Positions 1 to 12,820 of a stretch of 64,000 nt of DNA are shown here, piece after piece. The notes below the pieces were generated by a model that searched no databases, was not told the origin of the DNA, and was given only the letters and a program-made list of their open reading frames with translations. Position 1 is the first letter of the stretch. Each line of letters begins with the position of its first letter. The stretch is from assembly GCA_014898415.1 (NCBI GenBank), contig RCTD01000013.1:620001-684000 (forward strand), read 5' to 3'. The DNA is from Stromatinia cepivora (taxonomy: Eukaryota > Ascomycota > Leotiomycetes > Helotiales > Sclerotiniaceae). The translations under genes were made by a program, and so were the position numbers.

Positions 1-114
1 ACCTATTAGTTTTACTACTTGAAACCTTTACAATATAATTTGATCAATTCCAATTCCTATTTCCCTTTGCAGTGTATTATTGGGACATATATATCTCGAT
101 CTATCTCTTTTACA
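1..114 (+). repeat. 3' end of left LTR
   Basis: It aligns without gaps to 10925-11038. I count about 19 differences, all transitions. It ends in TACA at 111-114, where the right LTR ends in CACA. The start of this LTR lies before the window. Confidence 0.88.
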
Positions 115-115
115 A

Positions 116-138
116 TAGTGATCTACGCTGGATTCGAA
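116..138 (+). other. Primer-binding site
   Basis: It begins two bases after the LTR end with TAG, presumably TGG before a G-to-A change. The 23-nt stretch is complementary to a plausible tRNA 3' end: CCA, discriminator, seven acceptor bases, five T-stem bases and the TTCGAAT T-loop. I cannot name the tRNA isotype from memory. Confidence 0.7.
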
Positions 139-769
139 TTATACGGTTTATATTATACAAACATATCTGCGAGGAAACCATGATTGAAAAGAAAGTAGAA
201 TTAACAACTTGTAAATAAAGAAATGGGATTGACCCTGAAAGAATAATCCTTTCAAAAATGTGGGATTGCCAAATTCTGAATAAGGAAGTTTTGATCATTG
301 AAACTCCCTTATTTGTATTCACCCATTATATCGAAGACGAATCATTTTTCAGCAGAACTATTATTCTACTTTTCACTTTGAGAAGAATATATCGACAAAG
401 ATTCTACTCGAGAATACAATTAATAATATCAAAAGTATATTAAAACTCTAAATATAATAGAATCCTTATTTATAAACGAATCATTTATTTCTACAAGTAA
501 GAAAACTTCAATCCTAAGGATAACCTTGATTAAATACGATTAATTATATTAAAGGATTTTAAATGCCTTATATATTTTTAAAGCTATTTGAATATTTAAG
601 TATATATTGAAATAATAAAAAGGATTAAATATAATATACTAAATTACTATTTTTGATATCGGCAACCAAAAATTTAAGATATATTTTAAAAAACTTTTAG
701 CTAAAGAATTTAAGATTTATATATTTCTTTGAAAGAAGGAAAACCTTAGAAAGAATTATATATACCTTT

Positions 770-2760
770 CCCTTTTTCTTGAAGATTTATCAAAAGAAAA
801 TTATAAATACTGAAAACTATCGAAAATCAAATATTGAATCAGATTCTAACAAATCGGATACTTTTCAATTAAATTACAATAATATAATAAATAATTTTAA
901 TTTGTTTATAAGATTGAGTTTTCTACAAAATACTCTTCAAAGATCAGAGGATAGTACTGTTGCTTCAATTGTTGATTCTTTTGAATTTATTGAAGAATTT
1001 TTTACTAATAGTAATGGAAATCCTATTAAAAAAGAAGAAAAAACAAAAAAAACCAAAAAAGAAAAAGAAATAAACCAATAATAATAAAACCCATCAAAAA
1101 TTCTATTTGCTATTTATATTAAGGATTATATATATATATTCTTTATTATACCATATATTAAGAATATTGCTGCCCCCATTTTCAATGGGATCGATATATC
1201 TGATTTCCTTATAATTTGAAATGCCTTACAAATTGATTATAATATATCTGATAAGGAAATGCGAATTCGATTTCCTTAATATTATAATCATATCATTACT
1301 ATCCAAATCAAATTTATACCGAAATACAATCTTATTAGATACAATTGGAAAGAAGAATTGAAACCAGTATTACTCCAACGTTTTTGCGATTACAATATCC
1401 AGCAAATAACAAGTATCCGAAACTTTCTTGATCAATTTGTTGATAATCAATATAACAAAAATGAAGAGGATTATAATACAAATCTAATAATAATAAAGGA
1501 TTATATTACCAAGTTTACATTTTCGATTATTCAACTCATTAACAATTATATGATTACCGAATTCAAAGTTGGAAGGATATTCCTATATGGCCTGTATACC
1601 CAAATAGAAAAGAAGATTGCTAAACAATTTAAAATTGATTTCGATAATCCTGTTTTTATGAATTTCAAAAAAATGATAAACGAAGTCTACAAATGATGTT
1701 TTTCTGAGGATTCTGTTATCTGAATTTACGAAAGATTTAAGTCTCATTAAGCTACTATTTCCTAGATTATATATGAATATATGAAAACCTTATTTGTTTT
1801 CGATGCTAATACAAAACCTTATTCTCAAGGATAAAAAACAAAAAATATTATAAATGAAATCACTGATCTTTTAAATAAACTCAATATGAATTATCTAAGA
1901 GCAAAAATCAAAGGTACGAAGGACTCAAAGTTATTCTTCTCATTATCACAATATTAAACTATTTATCAAGAAAGTAATACAAGATATGATAACTATTTTA
2001 TTTAGAATGAATAAAAAGGAATTCTTTTTGATATAAATAAAGCTTACAAAAAGGATTATTTCTATTATTATTACTTTGAAAAATCTCTTTATAATAATAA
2101 TCACATTATGAAACAAAATTGTCTTAAAAAAATCGATGATATTAATATTGAACTATATTATTATAACGAATACAGAATCTTCATATTTAATCCCAAAGGA
2201 TATCCTAATCCTTTTTCAATCTTTAAGCAAAAGAATTCTTTAGAGAATCATTAAATTGAAATATATATAAAAACTTATAGATTTAATTAACAAAAAAAGC
2301 GATTAAAGAAACCCAATACTAAAAATAATTCGCTGAATCTCGGAATCTCTAATATTGAAATCATAAGAAATATATTTGTAAATAATATCAACCATCAAGA
2401 AAAGGAAATTATTAATATCAATACAATTACCTAGCCTAAAGAAGCTTCAAAGCCACAAAACCGATTATCTAAAAAGTCCAAATCGATAAAATGGAACAAA
2501 ATTGATAAACCCTAAAAATCGTCAAACACTCCTCGAAAGATATTGCTCAAAACAATGGATCAAATTAAAAAAGAAAGGTTAAAGAAAGAATTCTCCAATA
2601 AAAATGAAATTATAGATATTGACGAAAACGAAGAAAACAAAGCAAAAGAATCTCAGAGAGGGAAGGGCTTTCCTGAACCCGATGAGAATAGTATAATATA
2701 AAAAGATAGAATATCCAACTCTTATATTAGATCTTCAAGAATAAAGAAGTAAATATTAGT
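770..2760 (+). pseudogene. gag: gag-like region, degraded
   Basis: Two open stretches share a register, at about 779-1081 and 1358-1696, separated by stops. The second resembles gypsy capsid sequence: helical, with a CDYNIQQITSIRNFLDQF-like segment. The first ends in a lysine-rich run. Beyond 1700 the same kind of charged, Asn/Lys-rich sequence continues with frequent TAA/TAG up to about 2750. No zinc knuckle (CCHC) survives that I could see. Assignment rests mainly on position upstream of protease and weak similarity to gypsy Gag; exact limits are uncertain. Confidence 0.55.
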
Positions 2761-2779
2761 TATTATTTATGCCACAAAA

Positions 2780-3346
2780 TCCCTGATAGAAATCTTAGAA
2801 CGGATTTGTAGAATCGAAATCCCGATAACAATTGGGATTACTTTTATATATATACCAAATCTTTTTAAACAAACTTTCAAGAAAGTATCAATTGCAAATA
2901 TCAAAGAACGAAAAAAACTTTTCAGAAATTCAGAAATTTCTATCGAAAAAGCTGCAACCGCTTTAACAACTATTAATCATTTAAACACTTTCTTTAATTA
3001 TCAATCAAAAGAAATATATAATATATCTACTATTATTATAACCCTTGCGGATAAGAATATCAAGATTAACAGTATTATCGATTCGGGATCGACAATCAAT
3101 ATAATGAACCTAAAAATTATAAGAGAATTGGGATTCACAATATGCGAATATAAGGCGACAATGATTACCCCTGATAGGAGTATCACCACCTTATATAGAT
3201 TGATTAAAAATATGGAAGTCAATTTTGAAGGAATTAAGAATATCGTCGATATTTTCGTTTTGAATAATGCCAAAGATTCATTGCTGTTGGGGATATTATA
3301 TCTATTTGCAGGAAAGATCGATTTTGAATACGAAGAAGATGAATAG
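2780..3346 (+). pseudogene. pol: Retroviral-type aspartic protease, degraded
   Basis: The active-site motif DSGST is encoded at 3080-3094. It is followed by hydrophobic strands and an ILYLF-like second half, as in gypsy proteases. The frame is open from about 3001 to 3346 and closed by stops on both sides. Protease would cleave the Gag-Pol polyprotein in an intact element; here it sits in an inactivated copy. Confidence 0.7.
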
Positions 3347-3879
3347 ATTGTATAAATTATTGATGATAATGGTATTAATAGAACCGATTACTAAACAATT
3401 GAATCAAAATGTAAAACAGATATTATAAAAGCTAATCTTGAAAAGCCGAGAAAAGAATAAACAATACAAATTCTAAGAATTGTATTAATGACCTCCCAAA
3501 AATCCTAGATACCATCAAAAGTGAAAGGAAATTTGAAGAATTCGTTAAAAACCATTTCCCAGAACTTCTAATTAGTATCCCAAATTTTAAGATGATCTTA
3601 AATTCTGTAGAGTTCAATATAAATACTATTCGAATTGATTTTGATTTTGATATCGAAGATATATTTGATAATATTGAAGATTCGGAATTAAAGGAATTTC
3701 AAAAATACTTTGCTGTTAATAATATTCATTTCGATTTAAAAGAATTTAGGGCAGAAAACGATATTTAAAAGAAACTAATCAATATCAAATCCGAAATTCT
3801 CATTTCAATCAATAATGTATATAAGAAAAAGAAGGACAAAATAAAACCCTCAAACGAAATAGAATATATTAATAGAGAA

Positions 3880-4803
3880 ATCCTAGGAGATGACCTTAAT
3901 TGGCTAGAATTGGAATATACAAAATATTCTAAATATCAACCATCAGATCCTTTTTCGAAATATTTAATATTATATTTCGATATTAGATCTGAAGGTTTCC
4001 GATTGATATAAAAACGTTTAATATTGTTAAACATTGGAGATATACTTTGGGAGCGTAAAAAGGAATTTCTTTTTGCATTACTACAGAATCGAGAAGCAGC
4101 ATTAGCTTTTGATTGAACAGAAGCCGATAATATTAAACCTTCAATTGCCCCGCTACAGATTATCAAAACAATATTATATAAGGCTTGACAAACTCCTGAT
4201 TTTATATTCTCTAAAGTCCTTTTATTAATAATTATCGAAATGATAAAAGACTATATCAAACGAAATATATTAGAGAAAAAAAAAGGACTATATTGAAACC
4301 CTTAGTATTTAATTAAGAAAAACGAAACTGATAAATACTGTATCATTGTTACAATGACAAAAGCAAATACTATAATCCTGTAAAATGCAAATATACCTCC
4401 AAACTTAGAGAAATTTGTTGAACAAATGGCTAGATATTCATTAATATCCTTGATTGACTTCTTCTTTAGATATAATCAAATATCTCTAAATAAAAAGAAT
4501 AGAGATATCATTATTATTATAACCCTTCTTAATCTGATAAGGTTCACTACTCTACCACAAGGGGCTACTAATTCGGTCACTCAATTTGCAAGGATTATAT
4601 CAAGAATATTGTGGAATATCATGCTTGATATTGCCATACCTTACTTAGATAATATTGGAATTAAGGGTCCCAGAACTCGATATAGTAAAATTGAAATTGA
4701 ACCTGGATTGAGGAAGTTTATTGTCGAACATCTGAAAAACCTGGATACTACAATGAAACATATTGAATATACAGGATATATTATCAATATCAAATCCAAA
4801 TAA
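3880..4803 (+). pseudogene. pol: Reverse transcriptase, degraded
   Basis: The 4426-4803 stretch carries recognisable RT blocks in order: SLIDFFFRYNQI (canonical DLFSGYDQ), RFTTLPQGATNSVTQFARI (the LPQG block) and YLDNIGIKGP (the YxDD box) at 4642-4653. The second catalytic Asp of YxDD reads Asn (GAT to AAT), a G-to-A change expected from RIP, so the enzyme would be dead even without the stops. N-terminal RT sequence can be traced from about 4090 through several TGA/TAA interruptions. The LPQGATNSV and IGIKGP signatures are typical of fungal gypsy elements. Confidence 0.85.
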
Positions 4804-4979
4804 TGTTACAATGGAATCTGAATCATAGGCTATTATACCAATTCTGAAAGAAAAATCCCGATATTATCAAAATCATCAAAATACTTGAATAACTACTTTA
4901 TTCGAACGATTATGAAGTTAAAATGTTCTTTAAAGTATATATCTTTTATTGATTTTGAATAAAGAATTTCGTTATTATT

Positions 4980-5579
4980 ATAAAGCCTTTTTATATATTA
5001 TTAAAAAAAGATATAGAATTCATTTGGATTATTAATTATGATATTATAATAACCTTACTAAAAGACAAATTAATTTCGGCCTTAATCCTTCTTTTATTGA
5101 CTTATTTATCTGAAACCGGAACCATTATGTTCATTGTCGATACTAGCTTAGTAGAATAGAGAACTGTTCTAAATCAAATGTACAATAATAAACCTTATAC
5201 CATTGTTAGATATAAAAATAATATATAGAATCATATTGAACAGAATTATAATACCATTAAAAGAAAATATAAGGGAGTATTTAAAACTCTGTAAAAATGT
5301 AAAAGAGATTTTTATAATATTCATTTCCTTTTAAAAATTAATGCGAATATATTTGTAATTCAACTAAATAGAATAATTATAGATCTATTTAATGCTTTGA
5401 TCACAAAATGGATTGCTTGGATCAGATTCTTCGACTTTGATATTAAATATATTTCTGGAAACAAAAATACTATTGCAGATATTCTATTACAACAATTACG
5501 AATTGTCTTAAACGATATTAACAAAGAATATAAAGAAAATATTGATGATTCGATTATTGCAGATCTGAATTCGTTATAA
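4980..5579 (+). pseudogene. pol: RNase H domain, degraded
   Basis: The 5397-5579 stretch encodes the end of gypsy RNase H and the connection region: KWIAWIRFFDFDIKYISG followed by NTIADILLQQL, where a canonical element has a WLAxIRxFDFxVxHxxGxxNxxADxLSR pattern. Upstream, at 5110-5390, a FIVDTSLVE segment and an EQNYNTIKRKYKG segment (canonical EQNYPxxKRExxG) are visible with intervening stops. It lies 3' of RT and 5' of integrase as expected. Confidence 0.78.
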
Positions 5580-5639
5580 ATAAATCCGATGGTAAATATA
5601 AATGGCTCTAAAATTTTAAGATTATCTCAAATTTTGGAA

Positions 5640-6960
5640 GGCAGAAATAAAAGAATATAAATGATCATTTAGTATATTATTATATTACAGAAATCTAAAA
5701 ATATATCAACGAAGGATTAACAAACTTTCAAAAAAAAAGCTTTCAACTTTTGTATAAGGGATTATTATCTATTCAGAATCCGGGGAGACGGATTATCTTT
5801 TGTTTATATAATAGCAAACAACGATTTAATCGAAAAGGCAAAAATTATGGTTCGAATATATGAAGAATTGGGTTACAAGGGTTTAGAATTATTGTATACT
5901 AAAGTATACAATTGTTATTGATGGAATAGGATATATAAGGATATAAAAAATTGGGTGATTTTTTGTTTCGTTTGCTAATTCAGATTATCCAAACAAACAA
6001 ATGAATCAATGATTACCATTTGGGTTTTAGGTATTTGGTATAAAATTGATATAGATATTACAAAAATGTTTGACGATTATAAATTCAAATACTTTGTTGT
6101 TTTATGAAAAGATTTGAATGATTAGGTGGAAACTAAAGCCTTGCAGAATGCTATTTCGGAAGTGGTTACCAAATTCCTTTATAAAGTAGTTTGTCGTTAT
6201 AATCTTTTTGAAGAAATCATTATAAATAAAAGATCTGAGAATAAAGATGTTGTATTTGTTTATTACGAAAAATATGGAGTCGACAAAATCAAGATATCAG
6301 TTTATCATCTACAAGTTAATGGAATGGTAAAAAAAGGTCATTATTCTATTACAAAAATATTTTCCCATCTATTATAAGGAGGGTGTAGATGATTTGAATA
6401 GTTGAAAACAATACTATTCATTAATCACATCTCAATTCATAAACCGATAAACAAAATATCATTTGAATTGATCTATAGGCAGAAAGCTATATTGTCTTTT
6501 GAAACTATATATACGATTTAGAAGATCCTTAATTGGAAAAGTATATAAATTCGGGAAGATTTATTAATTATTAGAGTACAATAATTAAAAATACTAGATA
6601 AAGATATTAAGGAAGTAATCCTTTGTAAACGGTATTATAGGGAAGATAGTAAACTTCGATATAATCTCGATTGCAAAACATTGGATAAGAATATTCGAGT
6701 TGGAGATATAATTCTATATTACAATCCCTAATCAAAAATCGATATATTTCGCAATATAAAACTTGTTTTCAAATGGTATGGATTTTATAAAATAATAAAG
6801 AAATTGAAGGGTCTTTCTATATATATTCTTAAAGAAATGAATGGTACCCTGTTTGATGGAATTTATACAAATGTTTGTTTCAAGAAATACATCTTATACT
6901 CAGATCTCTTTATAAATAACAATTCTAAGGATTTGTGTAAATGGATAAATCAAAAGAATT
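5640..6960 (+). pseudogene. pol: Integrase, degraded
   Basis: The core at 6126-6377 retains the gypsy integrase pattern VCRYNLFEEIIINKRSENKD, then YGVDKIKISVYHLQVNGM. Canonical elements read CRHGxxxxxxxDxGxEN and SAYHPQxNGxxERGH. The Asp before the ENKD segment has become Asn and the Glu of ERGH has become Lys, both G-to-A changes. At about 6690-6800 a VGDIILYYN and KWYGFYKI stretch corresponds to the C-terminal GPY/F module. Stops are frequent between these blocks. Confidence 0.8.
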
Positions 6961-7299
6961 GAGTTTCTAGGTATTTATAACCTTCTAAACAAAAGATAAT
7001 AAATAATCAAGGATTATTCTTTGTTCAATTATAAAACGATATAAAATCAAAAGAAAGAAAACAAATATAACAAATCGAAAAAAAATTGTTATTATAAACT
7101 TCTAATCACCAATTAAGAAATTCGACAAAAAAAACCTTATAATTTTTGGAAGGGGAAGGGTATTTGAATTCTTTTTGAAAAAACTTATTATATTATTGAT
7201 CTTATTTTTAAACAATTTGTAAATAATTCCTAAATAATATTTAAATAATTCAATATTTTCTTTTTAAAATCTATTCTTTTTAATAATTTGATTTGAAGT

Positions 7300-10200
7300 T
7301 ATCAATTCTTTGTTTATATTTATTTTATTATTTATATAAGCTTTTATTTAAGTTTTGATATAATATTTGAAGAAGGATTTAATCAAATTATGGTTTTCCG
7401 TTCTATTAGTAATAATATCTCTTTTCTTATCCAATATAAGAATTATTTCTTTAGTAATGAAATCGAAATATTTGTATTTATTGAAATTTTTGAAGTTAAG
7501 GAAAAATACAATGCTTTTGAGTAATGATTCAATTATTTTATAAGTATTGCTAATCTTGTTGAAGATTTTGTAAGTAAAGTAAAAGATCGGATTAAAGGTT
7601 AAAAACTCTATAAAACGATTAATCTTTTCAAAATCGGTTATTTTGTTAAAAACAATGATATAATTCAATTTATCGAATAATACTATAATAGAACCAAAGA
7701 AGATCTTAAAAATCTCGAAAGAATTTGGATAATCGTTTAAGGAAAAGCTTTCACCCATCTTTAATCAGAAGATATAAGTTTAAATAATACTTCAACAAAA
7801 ACGAATATAATCTATTATGTTTTTTGCCTTAGCCCTTAAATCCTTGTAAAGTTTTTGAACGGATATATGGCTGAACGCTTTATACGAAAAAGAGGCAAGG
7901 GAGTCAAAAAGTATAGCCCTATAGATTTCTGTATTATATATAGATTTATTACAAAAATCGATACAAAGAACAAAAAAGATTGGATATCTTTTTCTTACAA
8001 TTTTATACAGAATCTTATCCTCAGAATTTATAGATTTATTTTCGATAATCTTAAATTTTTGAAAAAATATTATAAAAACGAAAACCCCTTCAAAGCTCAA
8101 CAAGGGGATAAATCTATCCGTATAATGATTATTGTAAAAACTGCTCCGATACTCCTCAATAATGATGATGATGAAGAGGAATCTAATATTGAAGAACGAT
8201 TGAAAGTAATTGCTACATCAAATACCCCTCGTATATACCGACTTCTCCACTCCCAAGCGATTATACCAATTTCGAAGCCTACAACTGCGAATATCGACAA
8301 ATAGGAAAAGAAAGGTTATTATTTTGATTTTTCAAAAAAAGCCCCTTCTTATCTATCTATTCTAAACAGATTCGTATCCTGTCATTGTACAATTGATTAC
8401 AATACTAAATTTATTTCAGATGATGATGATTCAGCCTTCGATAATTTTAAAATAATCTTAAATTCTTTATAGGAATTAAAAAGCTGCTTTTACGATTTAA
8501 ACTACCAATTTGAAAAGGAATAGTATTCTTTGATGGACGATAGATATATTGTTGATCAAATAGGATAGAAAATTGTTGTATTGCTAAAAAAACAAATCAT
8601 TATGGATATTTCATATATATATTATTTGTATATCCTAGCAAAGCTCCTTAACCTAAAATCGAAGTATATTTCGGCCAAGGAACTATGAAACAGATTGGTT
8701 ATTGTTGTCAGAAACCAAAAGTATATTAACGAAATGAAATTGATAAAAGTATTCTACCCTTGGTTTCGTTTGTATTAGTTTTTGACTCTGGAATAATTAA
8801 AGCAAACCCTCGGTTTCAATCGATTCGGCTTAATAGAAAACTTTTATTCCTTTAACTCTAACGAAACTTTCAAAGATAATCTTCTTCTATTAAAACTATT
8901 AAACAAAGAATCCTTTGAGAATCAATTTACCCTATATATTCTTTCGTTTTAATATATCTTTGAATAAAAAAATAGATTCGATTTACAAAATATTTACGAA
9001 GATATTTTTGTTATTTATAAATAACATTTCCATAGAATCTTTAAAGAAGGCCTACTTCCAAATTGCTACTTTTCGATTATTCAACTTTTTTTAAAATGCA
9101 ATCCTGTTTTGTAATATACTGTTGTTTATATTCAGGAGAATAAAGAGTTCCGTTTTGTACCAATATCTTTGCCTATATTGCGTTTTTCTAATTATGATAA
9201 AAAATTTAATCTTTGTTATTCCTTTTTTGATCTTTTTTATTTAACTTTTAAAGACAAATAAGAAGAAGCTTTAAAAAGAATGATTATCGTAATCGATCTT
9301 TTTAAACCAGAGGAATCGATTAAAAGCTCTTATAAAGAGTATCAAATCCTTGCTTTTTATGAGCTAAATAACAACGATAATTTAATTCGGGAATTTTTAA
9401 AGAAGTATTTTTTCATTTATTAATTATAATATAATTTTGATTAAGTAACAAGAAGGGAAGTTTTCCAAAAGGTCGAACGAAAGAATCAATTTCGTTGAAG
9501 GATTTTGGTTAAATTTGAATCCTGAATAATTGTAATTCGATTAAATACCATTTTGAGATATATCAATTTTTCTGGATCCCGTAAATCGATTTTAATATCG
9601 ATCTTTTATTTAATTATAACTTTGAACAAAAAAAATATAGAGAACAATAGCTTTTACAAAAACCTTTAAAGATCTCTCCAAAATCAGATTGTCCTTTTTG
9701 AATTAAACGAATTTAATAAAAAAGATCTTTATATCCTTCAACCCTTTTCTTTTAATATCAATTTTATTCTACAAGATTATCTTTCTATAATTCTTTTAGG
9801 ATACTTATTTTGAGATTCTAATATTGTGAAGGGAATAACAAATAGATTGTTCGAAATCAACGATAATGAATTCGAACTTTGATATAAACGATAATATAAT
9901 CTTGTAATAACGGATCTGACCATCCAATTTGAAGTATTCCAAGATAAGGAAAAACAATGGGGAGATTAATCATTATTTGCAAATTATGATGCATTTTTAC
10001 AGAGGTAAGAAGCTCTTCGTAACAAAGACTTTGAAGATAATGAATTCTTTGATAAGGAAAATACTGGCAATTGGAAGATTGTAAATCTAATTGATGGAGA
10101 ATTCCCTACTAAGAAATCTCAACTTATATTAAAAAAGTTTATTAGAAAAAGAAAAGAAGTCGCAAGGCGAGAATCGATTCAAAACCAATCTGTAATGTTA

Positions 10201-10750
10201 TTTAATCCGTTCCCAATTGGACCTTTTGGAATACAAGGTACTATTTCAATCCTTGATGCAGATCGTGAATCAAATGGAGAATAGATGAATCGCCCTTCAA
10301 TAAGGAAGTCTTTTGTGAGATCTAACAATAAAAGAAAAGATCATTTTTTTAGTACTGAATAAAAGCTTGTAACATTAAAAGTCCTTATTCGTTATTCAAA
10401 TTGTATTCAAGAATTATCAAAAAGTTTGATTATAAGTATAAAATCTGTTGCAAAATGTTTAATTAAATATTCAAGAAAAATTGAAGATAGAAAGGACAAT
10501 GAGGATGCTTTTCAAGAATTTGAAACTTCTATCGAATTTAATAGAGAGGCGATAGAAGCAGATTTGGATTAATAAGAATCTGAAGTATACTGTTTTTTTA
10601 AAACGATCTTAAAAATTGTTTACCGTTTTAATTTGCTGATACTCTTATTAGCTTTCTTTAGTTTAATTGTTTTTTGATTTTTTTGGTTTTTACCTTTTAT
10701 AGCTATCCTGAAACCAAATAGAACATATATTCTAGGGAAAGAAAGGGTAT
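7300..10750 (+). pseudogene. Unidentified third reading frame of the retrotransposon, downstream of integrase
   Basis: A single register runs from about 7366 to 10750, roughly 1,100 codons. It is interrupted only by in-frame TAA/TAG/TGA that look like mutated CAA/CAG/CGA/TGG. I checked that well separated segments (7366, 7855-8304, 8812, 9361, 10066, 10561) share the same phase, so indels have not disturbed it. The best open piece is 7855-8304, with an acidic DDDEEE run. A charged, Arg/Lys-rich part near 10130-10400 precedes a very hydrophobic stretch at about 10636-10710 and a short basic tail that stops just before the purine tract. I do not recognise the product. Placement between integrase and LTR is where env-like or captured genes sit in some elements. 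AT-richness itself produces Phe/Ile/Leu codons, so the membrane segment is only suggestive. Confidence 0.5.
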
Positions 10751-10758
10751 AAGAAAGT
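10736..10758 (+). other. Polypurine tract
   Basis: A purine-rich run (GGGAAAGAAAGGG and AAGAAAG) lies immediately 5' of the TG that begins the right LTR. This is where plus-strand DNA synthesis is primed in LTR elements. Confidence 0.6.
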
Positions 10759-11038
10759 TGGGATATCAAGACCTAACATGTAGCTAATTCGTAGTCATAT
10801 AATCATATAACTCTTCGTAGTTAGATATAAGAAAGGGCTTTACTCCCCTTTCCTTGAAAGAAATCAATCGTTTTCCACTAGTCTTTTTGTACCCTATTTA
10901 TGCACAATCCAAACCATTATCTAAATCTACTAGTTTTACTATTTAAAGCCTTTACAATATAATCTAATCAATTCCAATTCCCATTTCCCCTCGCAGTGTG
11001 CTATCGGGACGCATGTATCTCGACCTACCTCTTTCACA
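10759..11038 (+). repeat. Right LTR (about 280 bp)
   Basis: It starts TGGGATATC after the purine tract and ends in CACA at 11035-11038. The last 114 nt match the window start. It is visibly richer in C and G than the left copy, so it has been hit less by RIP. The 5' limit is inferred from the TG and the purine tract, since the matching left part is outside the window. Confidence 0.75.
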
Positions 11039-12759
11039 ATATAATAAAAATTAAATTCCTTTTACAATCTTATTTCACAGATCCTTTTTCCTAACAACAA
11101 ATTTACTCCTAACCCTGATATATATAATATATTTGAAAATAGCATCTTAAAATCATCTTTATATACTATATCTATTAAATTCTAATAACAATAATACATT
11201 ATTTTCCCATTAATCTTTATCCTTTATTTGATAATAAAATCTATTAATCTGAATAATAAAGATTGATCAGATATATATAAAAAAACATCTATATCAATAT
11301 ATCATTTATTAAAAAAAGTTTTATTAATGATTTCTTTTATCAAATTGTAATCTTCCTTTATTATATCCTCAATATCGAAATTTGATTCAAAGATATTATT
11401 AATAAAATATACTTGATCTTTTTTATTGAAATAAATCTTCTTTGGATTTAGGGATTCTTTTTTCTTTTGATAATAAAAATAATTATAAAAAAGTTTATTG
11501 ATTTATATTAAATATCAACAATCTTATATATAATAATCTTCGTTTTGATATAGATTATAAATATTATTTGAAATCTCGAAATCTAATTCTTGATATCGAA
11601 AAGTATATCTAGATCTTTTCGCAATTTACATTTGTTTTGATTTATCTTTAAAACAAAGTTTCTTAATTTACAAATACTTGATTTTATTATCGATATTAAG
11701 ATTAATTTGAATATCTAATATATCTATTACTCTTTAATAATCAATTAAAAAATTATATATTAAAATCAAAAACAAAATAGTATTTTGATATATTGATTGA
11801 TAATTTTTGTTTACAATCCTTAATTTCCTTTTATACTTTTTCAATTTGTTTCAAACTTCGATAATGATTATATCGGGATAAGTATCGGATTGAAATTTGA
11901 AGTTCTGGATTATTGTTATATATATATTGATTATAATTGTATTGATTTTGATATATTTCGATTTAAGGTATCTTCAAAGTATATATACTATTGAATATTT
12001 GTTGGTAAGGGCTTTATCATTATTATTAAATGTTATACAAATATATGATAATATATTCGCTTCATCCTTTAAATATTCCGATTTCAATTTGATATTATAA
12101 TATATATAACCATTAATCTTATAAACAAATACTATATTGGGTTTTGTAATCTATATATATTTATTTAATATTTAATCAATTGTATAAAACCATTCTTTTC
12201 CTTTCAATTATATCTTCATTTATCTGAACTATCACTCATAATTATTTTGATCGAACTTCGAAGGATTATTTGATTCCGATATTATAAAGGTTTCTTATTG
12301 TTTGATGAATATCGAAGATAGTTTTCAGGTTTTTAAAACAATCTTAAAAAATATACCACAAATAAATTCAAAATAATAAAGAAATATAAAAAATAAAATA
12401 ATAAGAAAATTCATAAAATCATATTATAATATATTTTATTATAATTGTATGAATTTGCTCTTCGCTTCTACTATAATTCTATATCGGCATTATATAGATT
12501 GCTCTCCACTCTAGTCTATAATATTATAAATTATAAACTATATTATCATATTTCAATTCTATTTCGATAATATTATATGAAAATTCTGATTTCCATTTTG
12601 TTTCATTCCTACTAACTATATTAATCCTTTTTCGATTTGTTTTGCTTTCTAATCACTACTATACAACCGGATTTTATAATTTATTAACTTTTGATACAGG
12701 AAGTAATAATATTGTTGATTATATAAATTGAACTAAGGATCTATTATTCTAGTAAAAAT

Positions 12760-12820
12760 AGAATTGAGGTTATTCCCAAATATGGTCTGTGCACCATTGT
12801 GATCACGTGACCTCAATTCT
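12760..12820. repeat. 61-bp palindromic island with 11-bp inverted repeat arms
   Basis: AGAATTGAGGT (12760-12770) and ACCTCAATTCT (12810-12820) are perfect inverted repeats around a GC-normal core containing GTGATCACGTGA. Its surroundings are extremely AT-rich. It may be the terminus of an inverted-repeat transposon or a very short MITE. Confidence 0.45.

Larger units (their letters stand above)
1..11038 (+). mobile_element. RIP-degraded Ty3/gypsy LTR retrotransposon (left LTR truncated by window edge)
   Basis: Two 114-nt copies of the same LTR end (1-114 and 10925-11038) bracket a 10.6-kb interior. In order it holds a tRNA-complementary primer site, gag-like, aspartic protease, reverse transcriptase, RNase H and integrase reading frames, all on this strand. 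Integrase follows RNase H, which is the Ty3/gypsy order. Every frame is broken, mostly by TAA/TAG where CAA, CAG or TGG is expected, and the block is very AT-rich. This matches RIP in ascomycetes. An additional long frame after integrase makes the element larger than a standard gypsy. It cannot encode functional enzymes as it stands. Target-site duplication cannot be checked because the left end lies outside the window. Confidence 0.9.

Noticed and set aside
7348..7758. Minus-strand 136-codon frame inside the retrotransposon
   Set aside because: It is the reverse side of the third plus-strand frame in AT-rich DNA; composition is Phe/Ile/Asn/Lys only and no domain is visible.
11897..12100. Hydrophobic plus-strand frame resembling a membrane peptide
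   Set aside because: AT-rich DNA alone yields Ile/Leu/Tyr/Phe runs; no ATG context, no family and stop-dense surroundings.
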